From Bacteroides ovatus (GTDB lineage: Bacteria > Bacteroidota > Bacteroidia > Bacteroidales > Bacteroidaceae), in assembly GCF_001314995.1 (NCBI RefSeq), contig NZ_CP012938.1:2604001-2668000 (forward strand): a stretch of 64,000 bases of DNA. The letters are read 5' to 3'. This document shows, one piece after another, positions 57,988 through 64,000 of this stretch (the stretch's first letter is position 1; each line of letters begins with the position of its first letter). The notes under the pieces were generated by a model, which saw only the letters and a list, made by a program, of their open reading frames with translations, ran no database searches and was not told the DNA's origin. Both the position numbers and the translations under genes were made by a program.

Positions 57988-59088
57988 TTATAAGATATTA
58001 AGTTGGGACAAAGCAAAGGAATAAGCCCCTAAAGCAACAGCCCTGCTTGCTCCTAATGTAGAAACAGCAATGCCTATTTTCTTGTGACAGGCATAATGTA
58101 CCTCTCTCTCCGAAAATGGTATTTTCACCATCTTGTCTTTTTCTTCCAGAAATTTATCAAATGCCTCTTTTTCGGACAGATTGAACACCTCCATCTGCAA
58201 ACAAGGGAAAGAAGCTCCTGCAAACGTGCCAATCTGCCGATTCATCTCATTCATAATTCCCGGAAGTATGTATTTAGCCGCTCCAGCCACTCCTCCGCCA
58301 ATCACTACCAAGCCATCAACAATATCCAATGCACGGATGATAGCATCACCGGCCATCTCTCCCAGTTCGTTAAAACTCCGGACAGCAGCCTGCTGATCTC
58401 CCTCTGCAGTCCCTTCGGCAATATCATATATATCTTTGGGAGTCAAAGAAGAAGCATCCTTTCCGGTCAATTCCTGATATACTCGCCTGACAGCCCTGAT
58501 GCTGACACTTTCTTCCGCGATCATTTCGGGATATTTCTTATTCCGCATAATCCAGACGTCGCCGCCGCAACCGTTGTCTCCGGTCAGTAACCGGCTGTCA
58601 ATCACCACTCCGGCACCAAACCCTGTACCCAGCGTAATTCCGAGCAGGTTCTTATATACCTTACTGCTGCCTGCTTCTTTCAGGCGTTTATTCACTTCGG
58701 GCAAAGTGCCTGCCAAGGCTTCGCCATAAGCAAACAAATTACCGTCATTATTAATAAAAACCGGAATACCAAACTGTTCCCTCAAATAAGGTCCAAGTGC
58801 CGCTCCTCCCCTGAAGGCCGGGAAGTTGGGCAAGTCACCAATAATTCCATGCTCATAGTCAGCAGGCCCGGGGAAAGCAAAACTGATAGCTACCGGAAGT
58901 CTCGGCAATCGTTTCTCAACTTCCAGGAAACCTTCTACAAGAACAGACAAGCAACGCTCCAAGTCGTCGGACGCTGCCGGAAGGCAAATAGGTTCCACTA
59001 TTTCGCGACAGCCTTGTATGGCTGAAAACACGAAATTAGTGCCTCCCGCATCGAGCGTCATTACGATTCGTTCATCATGTTCATACAT
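57988..59088 (-). CDS. ROK family sugar kinase
   Basis: 366 residues from MYEHDERIVMTLDAGGTN. The ATP phosphate-1 loop is LDAGGTNFVFS. FAFPGPADYEHGIIGDLPNF and NDGNLFAYGEALAG hold the catalytic Asp (N-D-G), and LGTGFGAGVVID follows. The usual ROK zinc CxCxxxxC is absent. In this locus a manno- or glucokinase feeding the mannose-6-phosphate isomerase is likely. The ATG at 59088 coincides with a copy of the proposed GntR operator; an upstream TTG at 59097 is less likely. Confidence 0.87.
   Translation of the reverse strand: MYEHDERIVMTLDAGGTNFVFSAIQGCREIVEPICLPAASDDLERCLSVLVEGFLEVEKRLPRLPVAISFAFPGPADYEHGIIGDLPNFPAFRGGAALGPYLREQFGIPVFINNDGNLFAYGEALAGTLPEVNKRLKEAGSSKVYKNLLGITLGTGFGAGVVIDSRLLTGDNGCGGDVWIMRNKKYPEMIAEESVSIRAVRRVYQELTGKDASSLTPKDIYDIAEGTAEGDQQAAVRSFNELGEMAGDAIIRALDIVDGLVVIGGGVAGAAKYILPGIMNEMNRQIGTFAGASFPCLQMEVFNLSEKEAFDKFLEEKDKMVKIPFSEREVHYACHKKIGIAVSTLGASRAVALGAYSFALSQLNIL
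59077..59088. promoter_or_regulatory. proposed GntR operator, copy 1
   Basis: ATGTTCATACAT, half-sites ATGT and ACAT, overlapping the ROK kinase start codon. On the minus strand it encodes the first residues MYEH. Confidence 0.6.
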
Positions 59089-59121
59089 AGTTCTCAAGAT
59101 ATTAGATGATTTATTTCATTA

Positions 59122-60852
59122 TTAAAAGCGTACGTAAGCTTTGATCGTTACACATTCTTTTCCTGCAGATTTACCATACGGGGCAATGGTATATTCTTTC
59201 ACCCCGGCAGGAATGATAAATGTTTCGGCATAATGCACCACGAAAGGTTCAAAAGCATGAGTAGGACTCTCAACGACGGCCTCTTCTCCCTCCAGCAGAT
59301 TCAGCACATTTACACTGTCGTTTGTGTGATGCAGCACCGGTGACGAGAAACGGTGACGGCGGGTTTCGATAAATTCATTCGGATGCAATCCGGTACGTTC
59401 CTCAATCCACCCATCTCCGGAAGCCACTTCTTTAAACTGGTTGCGAAGATGTTCATTTACATATTCCGTATCCCGGTTCCAGTTGATTACGCATTTACCA
59501 CGTTCCACATTGATTGGGCGTGGTTTTCCATCCAGTCCCAGACGTTGCCAGTCCCATAGTTTGAAAGTAAAGAGGTTCGGAGTCGAACTGATTTCAAGTA
59601 CCATACTATTCGCACCGGAACAATGAATCGTTCCTCCCGGAATCAGGAAGTGATCGTGTTTCTTTGTCGGAATCTTGTTGACATACTTTTCTGCGTCGAA
59701 CACCAATTCGCCTTTTTGTGCCTTACGCAAATCGTCGATCATCGCTTCTTTATCAACGCCCGTTTTCACTCCCAGATAAACTACGGCATCTTCTTCCGCA
59801 TCTACCATGTAGTAACTTTCATCCTGTGTATAGTACATACCGAAACTATCACGGATAAATTGAGTGGTAGGATGCACCTGCAAACTCAAATTACCTCCAC
59901 CTATCGTATCCAAAAAGTCGAAACGGATGGGGAAGTCTTTTCCAAAGCGTGCTTCCACCGGTTCACCAAGCAACTCTTTACTTTTCAGCAAAACCAAATC
60001 GACCGAAGGAAGTTCGAAGCGCACTCCGTTCACCTCAAAATAGAGGCTGTTTTCTTCGGGCACACAGTCAAAGCACCAGCCAAAATTTTCGCGTTCACGA
60101 TCCAAGTCGCAAACTTCTTTCATCCATTGACCACCCCAGGGAGCCGGATCGAAGAAAGGAACTACCCGGAACGGTGTGTTCACCGTTGCCTCTACCCCTT
60201 TAAAGAAAGTATCCTTATCAATCATCTTCGGTGTCCCGGCCACATGGGTGTCAATCCAGAATTCTACCCTGTCAAACAATCTTTCCTTATACCTATCACA
60301 TACTCTCCAATCGTTGAAATACCCTCTCTTGTATTGCAAAGAAACAGCATCGTTCCGATTGTCTATACCTAAAGCTTTTACCTCATGCCGGCGGAAACGT
60401 TGTTGGATTTCCCAACGTGCCATATCCGCATAAACTACCATCGCATCCTGTGGAGCAACAACAGCAGCACCCGTACCTATGATTACAATGGTTTCTTTCG
60501 CTTCACTGATTTGCTTCCGTGCAGCAGCCACCTTATCCGCATCCAAATAATCTTCCAGCTTCAAATTGGTAACATAGCCGAATAACACATCTTCAGTCAT
60601 GAAGCGTTCTGTCAACGTTTGAATTTCTTTTTCCGGTTTCATCAAATCACGTACATTCATCACTCTTCCGGAGAATTCTTTTGAAAAAGCATCCAGCACT
60701 TCTTCTTCATATACTCCTGTATATAAATCCACAGCCAGCACTTTTCTTGCATCCATTTTCTTTTTTAACATAGAAATGATACTATCCCAACCCTGAACAA
60801 GCATCCCCGTCAGCTTCGTAGAAGGAAATTTATCATAATTAGCTTTTCTCAT
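59122..60852 (-). CDS. manA: class I mannose-6-phosphate isomerase with N-terminal extra domain
   Basis: 576 residues from MRKANYDKFPS; a first ATG at 60888 lies about 7 nt from the predicted transcript start and within an operator copy, so I prefer 60852. Residues about 1-250 form an additional domain (KVLAVDLYTGVYEEEVLDAF, then IVIIGTGAAVVAP) that looks like a nucleoside/sugar-kinase-like fold without a classic P-loop. The isomerase cupins follow: GNLSLQVHPTTQFI (zinc site Gln/His) and DHFLIPGGTIHCSG. It converts mannose-6-P to fructose-6-P. Confidence 0.85.
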   Translation of the reverse strand: MRKANYDKFPSTKLTGMLVQGWDSIISMLKKKMDARKVLAVDLYTGVYEEEVLDAFSKEFSGRVMNVRDLMKPEKEIQTLTERFMTEDVLFGYVTNLKLEDYLDADKVAAARKQISEAKETIVIIGTGAAVVAPQDAMVVYADMARWEIQQRFRRHEVKALGIDNRNDAVSLQYKRGYFNDWRVCDRYKERLFDRVEFWIDTHVAGTPKMIDKDTFFKGVEATVNTPFRVVPFFDPAPWGGQWMKEVCDLDRERENFGWCFDCVPEENSLYFEVNGVRFELPSVDLVLLKSKELLGEPVEARFGKDFPIRFDFLDTIGGGNLSLQVHPTTQFIRDSFGMYYTQDESYYMVDAEEDAVVYLGVKTGVDKEAMIDDLRKAQKGELVFDAEKYVNKIPTKKHDHFLIPGGTIHCSGANSMVLEISSTPNLFTFKLWDWQRLGLDGKPRPINVERGKCVINWNRDTEYVNEHLRNQFKEVASGDGWIEERTGLHPNEFIETRRHRFSSPVLHHTNDSVNVLNLLEGEEAVVESPTHAFEPFVVHYAETFIIPAGVKEYTIAPYGKSAGKECVTIKAYVRF

Positions 60853-60876
60853 GTTTATAGCGTTTTTAAATTTTAT

Positions 60877-60888
60877 ATGTTCATACAT
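60877..60888. promoter_or_regulatory. proposed GntR operator, copy 2
   Basis: ATGTTCATACAT at about +8 to +19 of the predicted isomerase transcript, in the gntR-isomerase divergent region, where a bound repressor would block transcription. Confidence 0.7.
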
Positions 60889-60901
60889 ACTTTCAATTGT
60901 G

Positions 60902-60931
60902 CAAATATATAGATTTTATTTTTATTCCAAA
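60902..60931 (-). promoter_or_regulatory. promoter of the mannose-6-phosphate isomerase gene
   Basis: Minus-strand TTTG (60931-60928), an 18-nt spacer and TATATTTG (60909-60902). Confidence 0.65.
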
Positions 60932-60937
60932 CAAAAC

Positions 60938-60968
60938 TTGGATTATTTTTTGATAAATCTTATATTTG
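60938..60968 (+). promoter_or_regulatory. promoter of the gntR gene
   Basis: TTG (60938-60940), a 20-nt spacer and TATATTTG (60961-60968); supports the ATG at 60995. Confidence 0.65.
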
Positions 60969-60994
60969 CTGAAAATAAACCAATCAGAATAGAT

Positions 60995-61723
60995 ATGAAA
61001 TTAGATCATAATAGTGATAAACCGCTTCATATTCAGGCAGAAGAGATACTAAGAAGACTCATAGAATCTGAAGAATACAAAAACGGGAAGCTATTTCCCA
61101 ACGAGGTCGAATTGTCTGAACAATTACATATTTCAAGGAACACATTAAGACAAGCTATCAACAAACTCGTGTTTGAGGGGCTTTTGGTGCGAAAGAAAGG
61201 TTACGGAACGAAGGTAGTAAAGAAAGGTATCGTAGGCGGAGTAAAGAACTGGCTTAGTTTCTCACAGGAGATGAAGATGTTAGGTATCGAGATTCGCAAT
61301 TTCGAGCTGCATATCAGTTTAAAGCGTCCAACCGAAGAAATCGGCACATTCTTTGATTTAGGTTCCAATCCCGACACTCGCTGTGTAGTGATGGAGCGTG
61401 TCAGAGGAAAAAAAGAATATCCGTTTGTTTACTTCATCTCTTATTTCAACCCCAATATTCCACTAACCGGAGAGGAAGATTATACACGCCCATTATACGA
61501 AATGCTGGAAACCCAATATAATATAGTGGTAAAGACCAGCAAGGAGGAGATTTCAGCCAGACTTGCAGGGGAATTTATTGCAGAGAAACTGGAGATAAAA
61601 TCCAATGACCCTATATTAATAAGGAGAAGATTTGTTTATGATGTGAACGGAGTACCTATTGAATACAACGTCGGATATTATCGGGCAGACAGCTTTACTT
61701 ATACAATAGAGGCAGAGAGATAG
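60995..61723 (+). CDS. GntR/HutC-family transcriptional regulator
   Basis: 242 residues from MKLDHNSDKPLHIQAEEILR. The N-terminal winged helix (about 8-75) contains NGKLFPNEVELSEQLHISRN and TLRQAINKLVFEGLLVRKKG. The C-terminal UTRA ligand domain (about 90-240) has TRCVVMERVRGKK and IEYNVGYYRADSF. UTRA domains bind sugar phosphates or similar. Divergent from the isomerase gene, and probably represses the mannose operon through the ATGTNNNNACAT sites. Confidence 0.93.
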   Translation: MKLDHNSDKPLHIQAEEILRRLIESEEYKNGKLFPNEVELSEQLHISRNTLRQAINKLVFEGLLVRKKGYGTKVVKKGIVGGVKNWLSFSQEMKMLGIEIRNFELHISLKRPTEEIGTFFDLGSNPDTRCVVMERVRGKKEYPFVYFISYFNPNIPLTGEEDYTRPLYEMLETQYNIVVKTSKEEISARLAGEFIAEKLEIKSNDPILIRRRFVYDVNGVPIEYNVGYYRADSFTYTIEAER

Positions 61724-61728
61724 ACCAT

Positions 61729-61740
61729 ATGTTCATACAT
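61729..61740. promoter_or_regulatory. proposed GntR operator, copy 3
   Basis: Third exact ATGTTCATACAT, 6 bp after the gntR stop codon. Its position downstream of the gene is unexpected for simple repression. Confidence 0.5.
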
Positions 61741-61832
61741 ATATAATATAAGGAGGCTATTTTAGAAGTTGAAATCTCTATCTTTCCTTTAAAATAACCT
61801 CTTTATATCATCTCTCTTTCCATAATCATGTC

Positions 61833-62656
61833 CTACCCGTCATTTATTATCGAACTACCATTAGAGCATCCGGCAAGAATCCGATCCAGACTTTCATCCA
61901 CAACACCTATCATCTGAAGTTTGGATAATAAATGATAGTAGGAAGTTTTTCCTACTCCTTCTATTCTCAACAGACTTTTCCAACCTCTTCCCGATACTAT
62001 ATCCAACAAATCTTTCACCGTTCGAACATCTTGATTATACAAGATATTAGCCAACCGGGTATCAGCTACTTTACGAACAGGCAATTGAAGTATCCACTCC
62101 TCCTGCCCAACATTTATATTCTTATTATTGTCTACCAAGGATAAAAAACGAGCATCGATAGCACGCTTTCGATAAGTAGCCAATATATCTTTTTCAGTTT
62201 CAACCCTTTAAGTATAGAGTTATACATTTGCAATGTCTTCCCATAGGTAATTCGATGCCGATCAGCCACTTTCGCTACTGATTCTCCTGTAGAAATTGAA
62301 TAGAAGATATCGCGGGTAACAGGGTGAAGAATCAATGCTGACAGTTCACGAATGATTATTTCATATAGCGGTTTACAAGTCGTCTGTGTTCTCAATACAT
62401 ATAGTAGATCATCGTATTTGGAAATGATAAAGTCCCGTTCCAGTTTCTTTTCTTCTACGATTTTAGAAAGGTAACCTGCTTCTAAACCAAGTCTTTTGTG
62501 AGCTTCCAGATAAGCATCCAAACTCTCATCATCCAAAAACAACTGATCGTCGATTCGGGAACTCGTAATGTATCCAAGATTTGCCCAATTCTTTAAAATA
62601 GCTTCTTGGATGTCGTGTCTTTCGGACATCTGTTTTGTTGTGAGCCAATTTGACAT
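61833..62656 (-). pseudogene. multi-domain helix-turn-helix protein with alpha-CTD-like C-terminus, frameshifted
   Basis: Two overlapping frames make one apparent protein of about 274 residues. Frame 1 (start 62656) has an excisionase/MerR-like helix-turn-helix (LTTKQMSERHDIQEAILKNW, about 5-55) and a later sigma-region-4-like helix pair (VAKVADRHRITYGKTLQMYN, about 133-152). Frame 2 has no ATG near its beginning and carries VADTRLANILYNQDVRTVKD and IEGVGKTSYYHLLSKL, like the helix-hairpin-helix of the RNA polymerase alpha C-terminal domain. Inserting one base in the GGG or AAAAA runs near 62186-62205 rejoins them. This could be a mutation, a sequencing error or a programmed -1 shift. The ATG directly abuts the U tract of a terminator. 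Confidence 0.7.
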
Positions 62657-62696
62657 AAAAAAACGGAACTAGATTAATAATATCAACTAGTTCCGT
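62657..62696 (-). terminator. intrinsic terminator of the structured RNA
   Basis: On the minus strand ACGGAACTAG (62696-62687) pairs perfectly with CTAGTTCCGT (62672-62663), followed by seven T, then at once the ATG of the HTH gene. Its first arm overlaps another hairpin (62693-62720), so the two stems exclude each other. Confidence 0.82.
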
Positions 62697-62903
62697 ACCT
62701 TTTATTATAAAAGAGTACGGAGCTGCCACAATCCCGCAAACAGGAGGTAGTAGCGGCTACCTTTCAGACACGGGCAGACAGCCCGTACCCTATGAGAAGT
62801 CATAGAAGTACAGGCGTCTCCCGGTGTCTGAAAAAAAATCCGCTACGATTTCCTGTTCACCGAGGAAACGCACAATCGCATACCACAAAGGCATGCTACG
62901 TTC
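62657..62903 (-). ncRNA. structured RNA of about 245 nt with own promoter and terminator (unidentified; 6S-like or attenuator leader)
   Basis: Nested, collinear pairings form one long rod: CAGGA/TCCTG (62741-62745 with 62851-62855), GTAGCGG/CCGCTAC (62750-62756 with 62840-62846), TTTCAGACAC/GTGTCTGAAA (62762-62771 with 62824-62833), an 8-bp helix (62781-62788 with 62808-62815, one G-U on the minus strand), and CTATGA/TCATAG (62790-62795 with 62800-62805) closed by a 4-nt loop. Flanking hairpins lie at 62693-62720 and around TTTCCT/AGGAAA (62850-62870). Promoter, GC-rich rod and terminator indicate a discrete transcript. I do not recognise it as tmRNA, RNase P or SRP RNA. Confidence 0.75.
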
Positions 62904-62909
62904 CAATGA

Positions 62910-62941
62910 CAAAGGTACAAATACTTTTCGGAAAATAACAA
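62910..62941 (-). promoter_or_regulatory. promoter of the structured RNA
   Basis: Minus-strand CTTG (TTG) near 62941, a 21-nt spacer and TACCTTTG (62917-62910); start site expected near 62903. Confidence 0.7.
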
Positions 62942-63089
62942 GAGAGAGTTATAAATGTTTAGGAAAGAAAATGAATGATGATTGTATAATTAAAGCGTAT
63001 GTATATAAAAAGGCAGGCTTCAATAAGTTATCTTATTCATATAAGAAACCACTCTACAATTAAAGCACCTCTCTCTTACATAAACTAGC

Positions 63090-63097
63090 TACTTTTG
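63090..63097 (+). promoter_or_regulatory. candidate -7 box for the HU-like gene
   Basis: TACTTTTG; the start would fall near 63104, which places array C inside the leader RNA. Confidence 0.5.
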
Positions 63098-63104
63098 TAA
63101 CACA

Positions 63105-63214
63105 CATCAATTCGTTCCACAAATATGGAACGAAACAATAACAGATGTGGAACTAAAGGGAAACAACTGTGGAACTAAAAGTCAACAGTTGTAGAACGAA
63201 TTAACAGTAACTAT
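63105..63214. repeat. 22-bp-period array in the leader of the HU-like gene (array C)
   Basis: GGAAC begins at 63127, 63149 and 63171, and AGAAC at 63193, exactly 22 bp apart. TTCGTTCC (63111-63118) is perfectly inverted at 63127-63134, and AATTCGTTC (63109-63117) is inverted at 63194-63202. Accessory words ACAACTGT and ACAGTTGT also alternate in orientation. Confidence 0.82.
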
Positions 63215-63235
63215 AAAACCACTAAACATTAGTAT

Positions 63236-63835
63236 ATGAGTGCAATATATGACCTATTTGAGACTCCTAGTCCAAACAAAGAAGAGAAACAACCGCTACA
63301 TGCCCGTATTGTCTCCAAAGGAACCGTAGATAAAGAAGAGTTTCTGGATCGTGTCCACAAATTTACCGGTATCAGCAGAAGTTTATTGGCAGGAGCCATG
63401 GAAGCCTTTGCCAATGAAGCACGGGATTTACTAGCCGACGGCTGGAATGTAGAAATGGGAAACTTCGGATTCTTCTCTACATCGTTACAATGTCCGCCGG
63501 TTAAAGATAAAAAAGAAATTCGGGCAGCGTCTGTCCAAATGAAAAATATTAATTTCCGCGCAAGTCGTCCATTCAAGAAAGAAGTAGGCGACAAAATGAG
63601 GCTGCAACGAGGAGAATCTATCACACGCCCTAAGAAAAATAGTATCTCCCGTGAGACGTGTCGCGAGCGCCTCAACACATATTTGGAAAATCACCTATTC
63701 ATCAGCCGGACAGATTATAGCCATCTGACAGGACGAAATAAAAAAGTAGCTATTGAAGAATTAAATTCCTTTATTACCGACAGAATAATCCAAAAGGAAG
63801 GGGTTGGAAAGTTGACTGTATATATAAAGGTATAA
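63236..63835 (+). CDS. HU/IHF-like DNA-binding protein with C-terminal extension
   Basis: 199 residues. The central part (about 25-125) has the HU fold: VDKEEFLDRVHKFTGISRSL, AMEAFANEARDLLADG, the turn WNVEMGNFGFFS and a basic arm FRASRPFKKEV. A C-terminal extension (about 130-199) is helical (YSHLTGRNKKVAIEELNSFI), like the HU-HIG/DUF4469-type long HU relatives of Bacteroidetes. Likely a nucleoid or regulatory DNA-binding protein. Its leader carries array C, and it could act on its own gene. Confidence 0.85.
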   Translation: MSAIYDLFETPSPNKEEKQPLHARIVSKGTVDKEEFLDRVHKFTGISRSLLAGAMEAFANEARDLLADGWNVEMGNFGFFSTSLQCPPVKDKKEIRAASVQMKNINFRASRPFKKEVGDKMRLQRGESITRPKKNSISRETCRERLNTYLENHLFISRTDYSHLTGRNKKVAIEELNSFITDRIIQKEGVGKLTVYIKV

Positions 63836-63870
63836 ACTCTTGGAACACAGAATTAAGAGCCACAACAAGA

Positions 63871-63999
63871 TTATTGCTGTTGTAACTCAAGTATGATTTC
63901 ATCAGTGATGTAGGCATCACTCAACGTTATAAGCGGATATTGTTTATTAAGAAGCAATGCATATACCTTACTATTATAGAACAAGTGCAATGCTTTTTC
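63871..63999 (-). CDS. unidentified protein, C-terminal end
   Basis: An open frame on the minus strand runs off the right edge and ends at 63871; the visible tail includes LHLFYNSKVYALLLNKQYPL and DAYITDEIILELQQQ. The amino-acid make-up looks like a real protein and it converges on the HU-like gene. No family recognised. Confidence 0.5.
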   Translation of the reverse strand, partial: EKALHLFYNSKVYALLLNKQYPLITLSDAYITDEIILELQQQ

Positions 64000-64000
64000 G

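Noticed and set aside
62529..62729. Open frame overlapping the terminator and the HTH gene start on the minus strand
   Set aside because: It runs through the terminator hairpin in another frame and has no protein-like composition; the HTH gene explains the region.
62657..62903. tmRNA, RNase P RNA or SRP RNA as identity of the structured RNA
   Set aside because: The hallmark motifs I know for these RNAs are not visible; only a 6S-like or attenuator role remains open.
62824..63063. Small plus-strand open frame opposite the structured RNA promoter
   Set aside because: Low-complexity basic composition, overlaps the RNA promoter region on the other strand, no start context or homology.

Overview
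This window looks like a chromosomal segment of a gut Bacteroides, probably close to B. thetaiotaomicron. The evidence is two SusC/SusD pairs, many lipoproteins, an ECF sigma/FecR pair, TonB-dependent receptors, B12-dependent methylmalonyl-CoA mutase, and many Bacteroidetes-type -7 boxes of the form TAnnTTTG. The species is an inference. I saw no rRNA, tRNA, CRISPR array, insertion sequence or integrase.

Layout. 1-8.3 kb holds housekeeping and envelope genes: the end of an M20 dipeptidase, a bile salt hydrolase/penicillin acylase family enzyme, a formylglycine-generating-enzyme-like lipoprotein relative, a CASTOR/POLLUX-like ion channel and topoisomerase III. 8.5-18.5 kb is a leftward SusC/SusD locus with its own ECF sigma factor and FecR anti-sigma, a repeat lipoprotein and a duplicated endonuclease/exonuclease/phosphatase-fold lipoprotein. 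18.7-22.8 kb encodes both methylmalonyl-CoA mutase subunits. 23-28.2 kb holds an AspT/YidE-type membrane protein, a cytidylate-kinase-like protein and an outer-membrane beta-barrel protein.

28.4-44 kb is a large cobalamin locus. It contains cobU (frameshifted in a G run), cobT, cobS and cobC for lower-ligand attachment; btuF, btuC and btuD for inner-membrane uptake; a first cobalamin riboswitch in front of a second AspT/YidE-type transporter; and a second cobalamin riboswitch in front of btuB, btuG and two more surface lipoproteins. The mutase next door is the obvious consumer of the cofactor. 44.1-46 kb holds a MATE exporter and a Crp/Fnr-type regulator.

46-61.7 kb is an alpha-mannan-type utilisation locus: MFS sugar transporter, GH92 mannosidase, two GH76 endo-mannanases, SusE-like protein, SusD, SusC, ROK kinase, a long class I mannose-6-phosphate isomerase and a divergent GntR regulator. 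A 12-bp palindromic word occurs three times around the last three genes and is probably the GntR operator. 61.8-64 kb holds a frameshifted multi-HTH/alpha-CTD-like gene, a strongly structured RNA with its own promoter and terminator, an HU-like DNA-binding protein, and the tail of an unknown gene.

The most unusual non-coding signals are three intergenic arrays (about 5.64-5.88, 31.33-31.46 and 63.1-63.2 kb). They share a strict 22-bp period and partly inverted organisation but use different words. The rod-folding RNA at 62.66-62.90 kb is the other main candidate for something undescribed.
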